The notes: a model not told the origin generated them from the sequence alone. Positions 1 to 8,457 are shown, counted from the stretch's first letter. The stretch: DNA of 64,000 nucleotides from Halalkalibacillus halophilus DSM 18494 (GCF_000423105.1 NZ_AUHI01000005.1:62001-126000); one strand, 5' to 3'. A program made the numbers and translations.

Positions 1-563
1 GTCCATTTCACTTTTCCATATTGAAAAACTTCTTTAAACTGTTGATCTTTTCTCCTGTATTCAGACTCAATCTTTTGATGTAAATACATGGATTGTTGTT
101 CCTGTTCTGGAATGGAAGGAACTTGAGTAAATCGGATGTCAATTGTATCATCTACCGATTGAGATAAACGTTGCAATTCTTCATCTATATTCTCACTGGT
201 TACATAATATAAACTTGAGGTTTTTGTTCCGCTTTCGTTAATGTTTCTTGTTTCTTGAAGTCGTTGCCAGTTGTCAACTGGGGCGAAGTCGGATACAAAG
301 ACAAGGTGATAATCTGTTTTCCTACCGCGAAATTGTCTAACTTGCTCCATAAGAAACTTAATTTGTCTGTTCATATGCTTCTCTAGATGATTCGACCAAT
401 CAAATGATTGATGCTGAATAAAAATCACTTTATTTCTTCTCTTCTCATATTTCTCTAAGACAATTCCTTCTCCGGACTTTGTAATATATCTTATTTCAAA
501 TCCTGCTTGTTCGATTAAATAATTCGTAAGCTTATAGAATTTATATTTTTCAGTTATAAACAA
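1..563 (-). CDS. gluP: Rhomboid intramembrane serine protease GluP (YqgP), N-terminal part, cut by window edge
   Basis: This reading frame is open to the left edge of the window and gives about 187 residues. It corresponds to the soluble cytosolic N-terminal domain of the Bacillus rhomboid protease YqgP/GluP, which cleaves membrane proteins; the six-helix catalytic part lies outside the window. The match to B. subtilis YqgP rests on the N-terminus MFITEKYKFYKLTNYLIEQ, the internal APVDNW motif and the later VFQYGK segment, recalled from memory. The start is TTG at 561-563, with an AAGGAGAGG ribosome-binding site just upstream. It is the last gene seen of a minus-strand group that begins with the two small membrane protein genes at 1152 and 602. 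Confidence 0.85.
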   Translation of the reverse strand, partial: MFITEKYKFYKLTNYLIEQAGFEIRYITKSGEGIVLEKYEKRRNKVIFIQHQSFDWSNHLEKHMNRQIKFLMEQVRQFRGRKTDYHLVFVSDFAPVDNWQRLQETRNINESGTKTSSLYYVTSENIDEELQRLSQSVDDTIDIRFTQVPSIPEQEQQSMYLHQKIESEYRRKDQQFKEVFQYGKVKW

Positions 564-601
564 GGGATCCTCTCCTTATAACTAAATCAAAAGCGAGTCA
601 T

Positions 602-1120
602 CTAATTTGTAATTGTAATTGCAATTTGGTTTTGACTCATCTCTGATGTTAATACATATGTTCCTAACTGAATACTTCTACTAAAATCATTATCTTGTAA
701 AAATTCATTAAATGAATCAGCAGATTCGATAATTTGTTCATTTTCCAGTTCAGAAGCAATATCTGAAGAGCTCATTCCGGAGACGATCTCTAATGTATAT
801 ATAGTTGATTCCCCTTCTTGCACGTCATCACTTTGATCAGAACTACTCGTTTCTGCTTCTGCTTCTTCCCTTAATGATTCCATATCACTTACTAACTCAT
901 TATATTCTTCAACTGGTAGCACTTCATAATCCTCTGCTTCAAGGAAATTTATAGCACCTTCTACGTCATACACACTTTCTTCTGTAGTAGAAGAGCTATT
1001 TTCATTCGTTGGAACAGAAGAATCCTCTTCCTTAACTTCAGCTTCTATGTAATATACTGTTCCTATGACTCCAACAGTAATTAAAATCCCAAGAGAGAAA
1101 GCCATCATTAAATGTCTCAT
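602..1120 (-). CDS. Membrane-anchored protein with a MltG/YceG-like C-terminal domain
   Basis: 172 residues. Residues 3-25 form a membrane anchor, followed by an acidic Ser/Glu-rich linker (about 28-100). The last 65 residues carry the pattern of the N-terminal LysM-like part of the YceG/MltG family (IVSGMSSSDIASELENEQ, then GTYVLTSEMSQNQI). The catalytic glutamate domain of the endolytic transglycosylase is absent, so this is not expected to cut peptidoglycan; a wall- or septum-associated binding role is only inference. AGGAGTG precedes the ATG. It lies 31 bp after the neighbouring coiled-coil membrane protein gene and 38 bp before gluP, so cotranscription is likely. Confidence 0.65.
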   Translation of the reverse strand: MRHLMMAFSLGILITVGVIGTVYYIEAEVKEEDSSVPTNENSSSTTEESVYDVEGAINFLEAEDYEVLPVEEYNELVSDMESLREEAEAETSSSDQSDDVQEGESTIYTLEIVSGMSSSDIASELENEQIIESADSFNEFLQDNDFSRSIQLGTYVLTSEMSQNQIAITITN

Positions 1121-1151
1121 TGAATCACACTCCTATTCATATGCAAAGCTT

Positions 1152-1547
1152 CTAACCAAATGAATGGTTATTTTCTTGTTGTTGAATAATGATCTTGACA
1201 TCACTTTCTGCTAAACCTGTTTTCTCTTCTATTTCACTCACATTAAAACCTTCTTTATTAAGTTGCTTTACCTTCTGTACGATGTTAGGTTCCCCGTAAC
1301 GTTTAGATTTATCAGTCTTTGACTTTTCAACAGGCTTACGTGATAACTGATCATATTGAAGAGAATCAGATAATAATTCTTCTTCAATGATTCTGAGTTT
1401 ATTTTTCATCATATAAACCTCTTGAGCGTGATTAACATTCATTTGCTCAACGTCTTTTTCTAATTCAGATAAACGGTTATGCATGAAAAATGACATAATT
1501 AATAATAATAGACCTACTGAAAATAATATAATTAGTGCTTCTAGCAT
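1152..1547 (-). CDS. Small membrane protein with coiled coil and HTH-like C-terminus
   Basis: 131 residues: one N-terminal transmembrane helix (about 4-21), a charged coiled-coil stretch (about 25-65), a basic linker, and a C-terminal segment (about 88-122) that reads like a helix-turn-helix (VQKVKQLNKEGFNVSEIEEKTG followed by LAESDVKIII). Similar small membrane proteins with a C-terminal HTH-like module are annotated in Bacillaceae (DUF6115-type), but I cannot prove family membership. AAGGAGTG precedes the ATG. It is the first gene of a minus-strand run toward the MltG-like gene and gluP. Function unknown. Confidence 0.6.
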   Translation of the reverse strand: MLEALIILFSVGLLLLIMSFFMHNRLSELEKDVEQMNVNHAQEVYMMKNKLRIIEEELLSDSLQYDQLSRKPVEKSKTDKSKRYGEPNIVQKVKQLNKEGFNVSEIEEKTGLAESDVKIIIQQQENNHSFG

Positions 1548-1666
1548 GATTTCACTCCTTTTAACTGCTAAAAATTAGTTTATCATTTAAAAGACATAAT
1601 AGAAATGTTTCTAAATATTTCTTTTTCCGATTTCGTAGTATTTAATGGTAAATAAAATAAAGCACC

Positions 1667-1695
1667 TTGAACTATATTCGTATATTTGGTATGAT
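1667..1695 (+). promoter_or_regulatory. SigA-type promoter of rpmG
   Basis: TTGAAC (1667-1672), a 17-bp spacer, then TATGAT (1690-1695). The rpmG ribosome-binding site GGAGG and ATG follow about 45 bp downstream. Confidence 0.75.
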
Positions 1696-1740
1696 GGTTA
1701 AGTCAAAAATGAAAGATAGAAAGAAATGGAGGGATTCCTA

Positions 1741-1890
1741 ATGCGTGTACAAATTACGTTAGCATGCACTGAAACTGGTGATCGTAACTATATTAGTTCT
1801 AAAAACAAACGTACAAACCCTGATCGTCTTGAACTTAAAAAATATTCTCCTAGATTAGGAAAGCATACGTTACACCGTGAAACGAAATAA
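1741..1890 (+). CDS. rpmG: 50S ribosomal protein L33
   Basis: 49 residues starting MRVQITLACTETGDRNYISS and ending LGKHTLHRETK, the typical L33 fold of the large ribosomal subunit. The zinc-binding form of L33 has paired CxxC motifs; here only one cysteine remains (C9) and the later positions are Thr and Ser, so this is the zinc-independent type. GGAGG lies 8 bp before the ATG and a consensus promoter lies upstream. A terminator hairpin follows directly. In B. subtilis rpmGA is likewise next to yqgN. Confidence 0.95.
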   Translation: MRVQITLACTETGDRNYISSKNKRTNPDRLELKKYSPRLGKHTLHRETK

Positions 1891-1919
1891 ACAGTAGGTA
1901 CTCGCCTGCTGTTTTTTTT
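1891..1919 (+). terminator. Rho-independent terminator after rpmG
   Basis: Inverted repeat ACAGTAGG / CCTGCTGT (one G-T pair) with a short loop, followed by a run of eight T. Confidence 0.85.
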
Positions 1920-2000
1920 ATATCTTAATGTAGTAGCTAAACCTATTAATCACCGCAAAACAATTACTTAAAATATCCTCCGAGATAGGAGTTATTCTAG

Positions 2001-2576
2001 ATGTATAAAAGTTCATTTCGTATACTTGGAAAAAGGCTCTTAAAGAATATACCAAGAAATGACAAAAGCCACGCTGTTCGTTCCATTGAAGACTCGTTAT
2101 TTCAGTCTCCGAGTTGGAAAAGCGCAAAAACTATTGCCATAACAATCCCAAGAGAATTTGAAATACCTAACGAAACAATCATTGAACAAGCATGGCGTGA
2201 GTCTAAAAGAATAGTCATTCCAAAATGTTACCCTAAAGACGATCACGCGATGTCATTTTATACGTATTCTAATAAAAATGAATTAGAAAATGTTTATCTA
2301 GACTTATACGAACCGAAAGAAATTAAATCTAATTTTGTTGAAAAAGAGTATATTGATCTAATTATCGTTCCAGGTTTGTTGTATGATTCTAATGGATTCC
2401 GTATCGGATACGGCGGGGGATATTATGATCGATATTTAAGTGGTTTCAATGGCTCGACAATATCTATAGCTATGGAAGAACAAATCCTACCAAGCATACC
2501 TCATGACCACTTTGATATCCCTGTTCACTCCATTATTACTAACCAAAGAATCATCCATACTTTAAGTGTTGAATAA
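2001..2576 (+). CDS. yqgN: 5-formyltetrahydrofolate cyclo-ligase
   Basis: 191 residues, the usual size for the cytoplasmic enzyme that converts 5-formyl-THF to 5,10-methenyl-THF with ATP. The signature GYGGGYYDRYL near residue 140 is the conserved phosphate/folate-binding loop, and the N-terminal K/R-rich segment fits the ATP site. Position after rpmG agrees with B. subtilis yqgN. TAGGAG precedes the ATG. The gene may share low-level read-through from the rpmG promoter despite the terminator between them. Confidence 0.92.
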   Translation: MYKSSFRILGKRLLKNIPRNDKSHAVRSIEDSLFQSPSWKSAKTIAITIPREFEIPNETIIEQAWRESKRIVIPKCYPKDDHAMSFYTYSNKNELENVYLDLYEPKEIKSNFVEKEYIDLIIVPGLLYDSNGFRIGYGGGYYDRYLSGFNGSTISIAMEEQILPSIPHDHFDIPVHSIITNQRIIHTLSVE

Positions 2577-2588
2577 TATCACACGTAT

Positions 2589-2644
2589 AAAAAAGCCCTC
2601 ATTCATTTGAAGTTTTCACTAAAACTAATCAAATGATGGAGGGC
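2589..2644 (-). terminator. Terminator of pbpA
   Basis: Arms GCCCTCATTCATTTG and CAAATGATGGAGGGC pair almost completely. On the minus strand the hairpin is followed by TTTTTT, so it ends the pbpA transcript coming from the right. Confidence 0.85.
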
Positions 2645-2681
2645 AATTTAAATGGTACTTTTCAATTTACAAATTCAGTAA

Positions 2682-4772
2682 TTACTCTTCTTGCTCTTCT
2701 AACTCTTCAGCTTCTTCTCCTCTTTGTTCCTTCAAGTCAAAGTAAGCATCGAGAGCTCTCCTGCCGATTTTTAAGTTAGCTGAATACTGCGTTTCATTCA
2801 TATCTCTAACGATTCCTGTTTTTGGTACAATAATCGCAAAAGAAACTTCTGGTTCATCATGTGGAGCATAACCCACTAAGGATAAGTTTTCCACATCCGT
2901 TCGACTACCATCATCATGATAAATGTATTCTTGGGCTGTTCCTGTTTTCCCAGCTGGGCTATATTCCGCATCATCAAATTCACTATAACCTGTTCCATTT
3001 GTTTCTTGGAAAGCCTGTCTGAACCCTTCTCTGACACGATCAAGATATTGATCTTCCATCCCAATCTTGTTTAGAGCTTTAGGCTCCCTTACTTCATATA
3101 CTGGGCCTAACCCTTCCGCACTAATCGGATCATGAATTTGTTTTACAATACGCGGTTCCATTCGGTAGCCACCGTTTGCAATTGTAGAAGCATACTGGGC
3201 TAGTTGTAGTGTGGTATAAGTTTCATGCTGTCCAATCGCTAGGTCCATCATAATACCACCTATATCCTCCCTACCTTCAACACTTCCACGAAAACCGGTA
3301 GATTCACTCGGAAAATCTACTCCAGTCTCCACTCCAAAACCAAACTGTTTAAAATAATTGACCATATCATAATAACCACTGGCACCGACATTTACATTTT
3401 CTCCTTCTTGATAGTCAAATTCCCCTCCCATTCGTAAGGCAGTCAAAAACATATAAACATTGGAAGATAGTTTTAATGCTTCAATATCATTTACATTTCC
3501 TAAATTTCGGTAGGAACTTTTTTCCGCGGTACCTGCGATGTTTATAGGGCGATCATTAATAACTTCTCCAGGTGAGATAACACCTGAGTCTATACCAGCT
3601 AATATTGTTGCGCCTTTCACCGTTGAACCTGGCATAAACGCATGTGATAAAACACGGTTAGAGTTATCTATAAATTCACCATCTTCCCTGTTATATGTCT
3701 GTCCGGACATCGCTAGTATTTCGCCGGTATTAGGATCCATCATAACGGCCATCGCGTCATCCATATGTTGGTTTCTTTGTGGATAAGCATTAATTGCATT
3801 TTCTAATTCCTCTTGAACGATTTGATCTAATTGCTTCTGTAATTGAATATCAACGGAAAGCACAAGGTCTTTACCTCGTTCTCCTTGTCGAATAAGCTCA
3901 CTATTAATTACCCTTCCACTTGAATCAGTTTCATGTCTTCTAACTTCTTTATGACCACTTAAGTAGTTTTCATATTGCTCTTCTAACCCACTTCGTCCAA
4001 CCCGATCATTTCTGCTGTAATTTCTAGATAAGAAATAATCAAGTCTTTGACGTGGTAAACCTTCTTCTGCAGAAGTTATTCTACCAATAAAATTACTAAA
4101 TGTGCCATCTTGCGTATCTACTCTTTCCCAATCTGTTGTTACATTAATTCCTGGAAGTCTTGTTAAATTCTCAGCAATGATTGCATACTCTTCTTGCGAG
4201 ATTTCATCGCGTTTTATAATATGAGGTGTCAGCTCATATGCTTGGTCCAATTCTCTTTTTACAGCTATAACTTCTAATTCCTCATCGGTTATACTATTTA
4301 AATCATCCTCTGAAATATGCTCAAGCATAGAATAGTACTGCTCTTGGTCATTTCCAGTTAACTCTTCATCAGTTAATCGACTAGCTGCTTCTTCAGTATT
4401 TTGCATAATCCAATAATCTTCAATATTTCTTTGCGTTACGCTTTCTGGATCAATATCTATATAGTTAACTAAAGTCTCAGCTAATTCTAAATTATCATCA
4501 GGTTGGACATTTTTTCGAGGTGTATATGTAATAGCAAACGTTGCATTATTATCAACTAACATCTCACCATTTCGGTCAAAGAAGCGTCCTCTTGGTACAG
4601 GTGTTTGAGATGTTACATTTTCTGTACGGTCAATTTCTTCTTGTGCATCTTGCCCATATAAAATTTGCACCACACCAAGTTGCAATATCAATAATGAAAA
4701 CAGCAAAAATATTGCAAAGAATAATAAATTTAATCTTAAAGGTAGATGTGATTTCTGTTTCTTAATAGCCAT
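2682..4772 (-). CDS. pbpA: Class B penicillin-binding protein (PBP2A type)
   Basis: 696 residues. A short cytosolic N-terminus and one membrane anchor (about 15-38) are followed by the PBP dimerisation domain (PRGRFFDRNG near 59) and a transpeptidase domain with all three active-site motifs: S383-T-V-K, S436-S-N and K609-T-G-T-A. It is a monofunctional D,D-transpeptidase of elongasome peptidoglycan synthesis. The sodA-yqgE-pbpA neighbourhood matches B. subtilis, where this gene is pbpA (PBP2A). The C-terminus ends in an acidic Glu-rich tail. It has its own terminator and a promoter candidate just upstream. Confidence 0.93.
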   Translation of the reverse strand: MAIKKQKSHLPLRLNLLFFAIFLLFSLLILQLGVVQILYGQDAQEEIDRTENVTSQTPVPRGRFFDRNGEMLVDNNATFAITYTPRKNVQPDDNLELAETLVNYIDIDPESVTQRNIEDYWIMQNTEEAASRLTDEELTGNDQEQYYSMLEHISEDDLNSITDEELEVIAVKRELDQAYELTPHIIKRDEISQEEYAIIAENLTRLPGINVTTDWERVDTQDGTFSNFIGRITSAEEGLPRQRLDYFLSRNYSRNDRVGRSGLEEQYENYLSGHKEVRRHETDSSGRVINSELIRQGERGKDLVLSVDIQLQKQLDQIVQEELENAINAYPQRNQHMDDAMAVMMDPNTGEILAMSGQTYNREDGEFIDNSNRVLSHAFMPGSTVKGATILAGIDSGVISPGEVINDRPINIAGTAEKSSYRNLGNVNDIEALKLSSNVYMFLTALRMGGEFDYQEGENVNVGASGYYDMVNYFKQFGFGVETGVDFPSESTGFRGSVEGREDIGGIMMDLAIGQHETYTTLQLAQYASTIANGGYRMEPRIVKQIHDPISAEGLGPVYEVREPKALNKIGMEDQYLDRVREGFRQAFQETNGTGYSEFDDAEYSPAGKTGTAQEYIYHDDGSRTDVENLSLVGYAPHDEPEVSFAIIVPKTGIVRDMNETQYSANLKIGRRALDAYFDLKEQRGEEAEELEEQEE

Positions 4773-4799
4773 TAAGTTCCCCTGCCTTTTCCTCTTTTC

Positions 4800-4828
4800 A
4801 TTATAGCATCTTTTTAAAGTGGAAATAA
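4800..4828 (-). promoter_or_regulatory. Promoter candidate of pbpA
   Basis: On the minus strand a perfect TATAAT (4800-4805) lies 17 bp after a weak -35 hexamer TTATTT (4823-4828), about 30 bp before the pbpA start. Confidence 0.45.
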
Positions 4829-4850
4829 GAGGGGAACCGTCTACAATTTA

Positions 4851-6074
4851 TCAATTTCTCGACAATCGTCTTCTTATTAAATAAATACAAATAGCTGTGA
4901 ATAAATAGCCACTTCCTAAAATGATTAGTGTAATATTAACCCACTGCATTATAGGTAGATACAATACACCAATTAAAAAGAAGCCAATTGACATTACTCG
5001 ACCAAAATTCAAAAATATCTCTCTTAGTATGACGTACTCAATTCTCAATTCCCTTGCGTAATTTAATTTTCCAATTACATCATAAGAAATGGACATATAA
5101 GGAGCAAAAAACAATGGGAACGTCAAGCCGATTATCGCCGCATATATAAAGAATTCAATTGATGAATTAGCCTGAATCAAAATGAATATTGATCCGTATA
5201 AACCAACCGTACCAGCAAATATAAAATAAAACCTATTATCAGGGTGGACAATTTTAGAAACATATTGATAGGCGACCAAGGAAGTGAGCGCATAAATGAA
5301 ATTGTATGTTCCTACTACTAATTCATTTTCCGTACCAATGTAAACTAATAAACCAACCAAAAACAGAAAGACACCTTCTCTTAGTCCTTGTGAAAAATGA
5401 CCAACAAGAAGTAATCGCCACTTCTTTTCTATTCTTATTTCTTTACTTGCTTTAAAAATAGCATATTTTCCATTCACCTTTCTTCTTTCCATGAAAAAGC
5501 TAGTAACAATTGCTGCTATAAATAACATAAAAGAAATAAAGAATATAATTAAATATCCTCCACTGTTTTCTGCATATCGTATAATTAATCCTGCAGATAA
5601 AGGACCGACCATCCCACTAAAAGACTGCAACTTCCCTAAATTACTGTTAAAGAGATCTCGACTATATGGTTCTGTAACTTCAAATGTAAGCACATTAAAT
5701 GCAAGCCAAAAAAAACCATATCCTATTCCTAATATGGCACCTAACATCATATTATAATTAGAGGCATAATCTCCAAGTAATAATACTGTCATAAAAAATA
5801 TAGATATAAATAAAATTCCTATCCGCAAAATGACAACTCGATCAACTCTTTTCGCCCAAGAGCCAAATATAAAATAGACGAACATTTGAGAAGTTACGAC
5901 AAACAAATTATAAAGTGCAACAACTTGGATACTAGAGGTCTGCTTCCATAAAAATATATTGACAAAAATACTTGATAAATAAATTCCGAGTGTATATAAC
6001 AATCCAATTGTTAAAAGTAAAGTTAAATTTTTCTTTTCGTGGTCGCTTATATCAGGTATACGTTTAAAAGACAT
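4851..6074 (-). CDS. yqgE: Major facilitator superfamily transporter (YqgE-like)
   Basis: 407 residues, almost entirely hydrophobic, with about 10-12 transmembrane segments and the basic central loop (about 195-220) typical of MFS carriers. Substrate unknown. Assigned as YqgE from its place between sodA and pbpA and its length; B. subtilis YqgE is also an uncharacterised MFS protein. The C-terminus ends RRRLSRN, a cytosolic basic tail. The 76 bp to pbpA contain the pbpA promoter candidate. Confidence 0.8.
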   Translation of the reverse strand: MSFKRIPDISDHEKKNLTLLLTIGLLYTLGIYLSSIFVNIFLWKQTSSIQVVALYNLFVVTSQMFVYFIFGSWAKRVDRVVILRIGILFISIFFMTVLLLGDYASNYNMMLGAILGIGYGFFWLAFNVLTFEVTEPYSRDLFNSNLGKLQSFSGMVGPLSAGLIIRYAENSGGYLIIFFISFMLFIAAIVTSFFMERRKVNGKYAIFKASKEIRIEKKWRLLLVGHFSQGLREGVFLFLVGLLVYIGTENELVVGTYNFIYALTSLVAYQYVSKIVHPDNRFYFIFAGTVGLYGSIFILIQANSSIEFFIYAAIIGLTFPLFFAPYMSISYDVIGKLNYARELRIEYVILREIFLNFGRVMSIGFFLIGVLYLPIMQWVNITLIILGSGYLFTAICIYLIRRRLSRN

Positions 6075-6138
6075 AGTTTTCCCTCGCTTCTAAACGTTAG
6101 TTTTCTCATTTCAATCGTGCTTATGCTTAATTAGAGCA

Positions 6139-6172
6139 TAAAAAAACTCACCCATTGAATGAGTGAGTTTTG
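6139..6172 (-). terminator. Terminator of sodA
   Basis: Hairpin AAACTCAC / GTGAGTTT with a run of A on its left side, giving T on the minus strand, seven bases after the sodA stop. It is nearly symmetrical and might also act on the plus strand. Confidence 0.8.
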
Positions 6173-6178
6173 ATTCGT

Positions 6179-6790
6179 TTATTTTGCTTCTTCGTAGCGT
6201 TTCGCAACTTCATCCCAATTAACTACATTCCAAAATTCTTTGATGTAGTCAGGACGACGGTTTTGATACTTCAAGTAGTATGCATGTTCCCAAACATCAA
6301 GACCTAATACAGGTGTAACTCCGTCCATAACTGGAGTATCTTGATTTGGTGTAGATGTTATTTCTAAATTACCGTTCTTAACTACTAGCCATGCCCAACC
6401 TGAGCCAAAGCGGCCTGTAGCAGCTGTTGTAAATTCTTCTTTAAATTGGTCAAAGCTTCCGAACTTTTCATTAATCTTATCTGCTAGTTCTCCTGTTGGA
6501 TTACCTCCACCATTAGGAGATAAAACAGTCCAGAATAATGTGTGGTTTGCGTGTCCGCCACCATTATTTCTTACTGCAGTTTGAATATCACTTGGAAGAG
6601 AGTCTAATCCTGTTAAAAGCTCTTCTAATGATTTGTCTTGTAGATCTGAATGACCTTCTAAAGCTGCATTCAGTTTTGTTACATACGTATTATGGTGCTT
6701 TGTGTGGTGAATGTTCATTGTTTCCTTATCGATGTGAGGTTCTAGTGCGTCGTAAGCATAAGGTAATTCTGGTAGTTCAAATTTAGCCAT
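6179..6790 (-). CDS. sodA: Manganese superoxide dismutase
   Basis: 203 residues starting MAKFELPELPYAYDALEPHI. It removes superoxide in the cytoplasm. The four metal ligands are visible: H28 (in NIHHTKHHNTYV), H83 (GGGHANHTLFW), D165 and H169 (DVWEHAYY). The G-Q/H pattern and similarity to B. subtilis SodA favour Mn. The ATG at 6790 is chosen over a longer frame reaching 6892 because AAGGAGGA lies 7 bp before it and family members begin there. Monocistronic, with its own terminator and a good promoter. Confidence 0.96.
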   Translation of the reverse strand: MAKFELPELPYAYDALEPHIDKETMNIHHTKHHNTYVTKLNAALEGHSDLQDKSLEELLTGLDSLPSDIQTAVRNNGGGHANHTLFWTVLSPNGGGNPTGELADKINEKFGSFDQFKEEFTTAATGRFGSGWAWLVVKNGNLEITSTPNQDTPVMDGVTPVLGLDVWEHAYYLKYQNRRPDYIKEFWNVVNWDEVAKRYEEAK

Positions 6791-6863
6791 AATTAAAATC
6801 CTCCTTAAACATAATACGGTGAGAGCTTCATTCAAGTTAATTCTGAATTCCCACTCAACTTTT

Positions 6864-6892
6864 AGATTACCAATCAGCAAAAAACCTTGCAA
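6864..6892 (-). promoter_or_regulatory. Promoter candidate of sodA
   Basis: Minus strand: TTGCAA (6887-6892), 17-bp spacer, TAATCT (6864-6869), 74 bp before the sodA ATG. Confidence 0.5.
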
Positions 6893-6982
6893 GCTTTTTG
6901 CATTTAAACTTTTGTCATTGGCTTATATTGTTCCATTACCATATTCAAATATTTTTAAACATAAACCTTCGAGACACTTAAT

Positions 6983-7010
6983 TTTACAGAAAATTATGAT
7001 ATTATATAAT
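6983..7010 (+). promoter_or_regulatory. SigA-type promoter of the SDR gene
   Basis: TTTACA (6983-6988), a 16-bp spacer and a perfect TATAAT (7005-7010). AAGGAGG and the ATG follow within 25 bp. Confidence 0.7.
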
Positions 7011-7032
7011 TATATTTAAGGAGGCACAACAA

Positions 7033-8130
7033 ATGGCAAAGACTTACTTTTTTACTGGCTTTCCAGGATTCATTACTTCCAATTTAATTAAAGAAATATC
7101 CACGAGTAATCTTGAAATAAATAAGATTTATTTACTGGTTCTGCCATCGATGAAAGCTAAAGCTCAACAACAAATCAATGAGTTAATTCAGTTCCAACCA
7201 AACTTATTTAACAAGCTTAAAATCATATACGGAGATATTACAAAAAAACACTTAAATATAAAAGAAGAGCAATTAGCTATTCTAAAAAAAGAAGTCACTC
7301 ATGTATTTAATCTTGCTGCAATTTATGATTTAGCTGTACCACGAGATATAGCTTACAAAGTAAATGTGGAGGGAACAAATAATGTTAACTCACTTGCTCA
7401 ACAACTTGTAGCCCTTGAAAAATACGTTTATTTTAGCACTGCTTATGTTTCAGGAAACCGTGAAGGAATAATTTATGAACATGAATTGGATGCGGGGCAA
7501 TCATTTAAAAATCATTATGAAGAAACAAAATTTAAGGCAGAAAAACTAGTTGCAGATCTTAAACCTGACTTACCAATAACGATTATACGTCCTGGTATTG
7601 TCGTGGGGCACTCCCACACAGGTGAAACTACAAAATTTGATGGACCTTATTTTTTGTTGAATTATCTCGATCGACTTCAAAAGCTTCCTTTTATACCATA
7701 CTTAGGGACTGGGAATGCTGAGGCTAATTTTGTGCCTATAGACTATATATTAGAATCAACAATATATTTAGCCCATACCACAATTAGTAATGGAAAGACG
7801 TATCATTTAATTGATCCTAACCCCTATACAATCAAAGAAGTTTACCAACTTTTGATGAACACCTATATTAATAAAGAACCTAGAGGAACTTTACCACTAC
7901 TTATCGGTAAAAGTGCCCTCTCCTTTCCTACAATGCGAAAATGGTTGAAAGTTGAAAAGCAAGCACTAGCCTACTTTAATTGCGAATCATTCTATGACTG
8001 TACGGAGGCAAAAAATGATTTAGCTGAAGCTTCTATTCATTGCCCTGATTTTAAAGATTATGTACCAGTGATGGTGAGTTATTATAAGCAACATAAACAT
8101 GATCTAACAAAACAAGTTCCTATAAAATAA
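7033..8130 (+). CDS. Extended short-chain dehydrogenase/reductase (NAD_binding_4 / acyl-reductase type)
   Basis: 365 residues. The N-terminal Rossmann motif is TGFPGFI (residues 8-14). The catalytic pair appears as Y-EET-K in HYEETKFKAEKL (near 164-168), with an upstream STAYVSG serine/threonine motif, and the NAAIYDL segment matches extended SDR enzymes related to fatty acyl reductases and thioester reductase domains. The substrate cannot be told from sequence. It stands alone on the plus strand between sodA and the tRNA cluster with its own promoter; I recall no counterpart at this place in B. subtilis. Confidence 0.75.
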   Translation: MAKTYFFTGFPGFITSNLIKEISTSNLEINKIYLLVLPSMKAKAQQQINELIQFQPNLFNKLKIIYGDITKKHLNIKEEQLAILKKEVTHVFNLAAIYDLAVPRDIAYKVNVEGTNNVNSLAQQLVALEKYVYFSTAYVSGNREGIIYEHELDAGQSFKNHYEETKFKAEKLVADLKPDLPITIIRPGIVVGHSHTGETTKFDGPYFLLNYLDRLQKLPFIPYLGTGNAEANFVPIDYILESTIYLAHTTISNGKTYHLIDPNPYTIKEVYQLLMNTYINKEPRGTLPLLIGKSALSFPTMRKWLKVEKQALAYFNCESFYDCTEAKNDLAEASIHCPDFKDYVPVMVSYYKQHKHDLTKQVPIK

Positions 8131-8153
8131 AAAAACAAGCATCTGCTTGTTTA
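8126..8153 (-). terminator. Terminator of the tRNA operon (shared with the SDR gene)
   Basis: Perfect stem AACAAGCA / TGCTTGTT with a two-base loop; the A run on the left gives seven T on the minus strand, 6 bp past the tRNA-Ser CCA end. Weakly T-rich on the plus strand too. Confidence 0.8.
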
Positions 8154-8157
8154 ATAA

Positions 8158-8250
8158 TGGCGGAGGAGGAGGGATTCGAACCCCCGCGGGGCGTTAACCC
8201 CCTGGCGGTTTTCAAGACCGCTCCCTTCAGCCGAACTTGGGTACTCCTCC
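8158..8250 (-). tRNA. trnS-Ser: tRNA-Ser (anticodon TGA)
   Basis: Acceptor stem GGAGGAG / CTCCTCC, long variable arm typical of tRNA-Ser, anticodon TGA in the CTTGAAA loop, T-loop GTTCGAATC, discriminator G and an encoded CCA. 93 nt. Confidence 0.95.
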
Positions 8251-8262
8251 GTATGATGTTAT

Positions 8263-8339
8263 TGGTGGACCCTGCAGGACTCGAACCTGCGACCGATCGG
8301 TTATGAGCCGATAGCTCTAACCAGCTGAGCTAAGGGTCC
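8263..8339 (-). tRNA. tRNA-Ile2 (anticodon CAT, lysidine-modified)
   Basis: 77 nt with encoded CCA; acceptor GGACCCT. The anticodon reads CAT, but the body (GGACC acceptor, CGGCTCATAACCG anticodon arm) resembles B. subtilis tRNA-Ile(CAU), whose C34 is turned into lysidine by TilS, not the elongator Met tRNA found nearby. Confidence 0.85.
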
Positions 8340-8345
8340 TTCTTA

Positions 8346-8422
8346 TGGGGCGACCGGTGGGAATCGAACCCACGCGTGCTGGAGCCACAATCCAGTGCGT
8401 TAACCACTTCGCCACGGCCGCC
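8346..8422 (-). tRNA. tRNA-His (anticodon GTG)
   Basis: Anticodon GTG in GATTGTGGC. Acceptor GCGGCCG / CGGTCGC, with the extra 5' G (-1) opposite C73 that marks tRNA-His, and an encoded CCA. Confidence 0.95.
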
Positions 8423-8457
8423 ATATGAAAGTATTATTCTAAGTAGTTTATGAAAAA

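Noticed and set aside
6791..6892. N-terminal extension of SodA by 34 residues
   Set aside because: The extension lacks similarity to SodA and would cover the ribosome-binding site and likely promoter of the normal start.
8263..8339. Reading this tRNA as a second tRNA-Met
   Set aside because: The anticodon is CAT, but the acceptor and anticodon arms fit tRNA-Ile2 (lysidine type); the real elongator Met tRNA is at 8458-8531.
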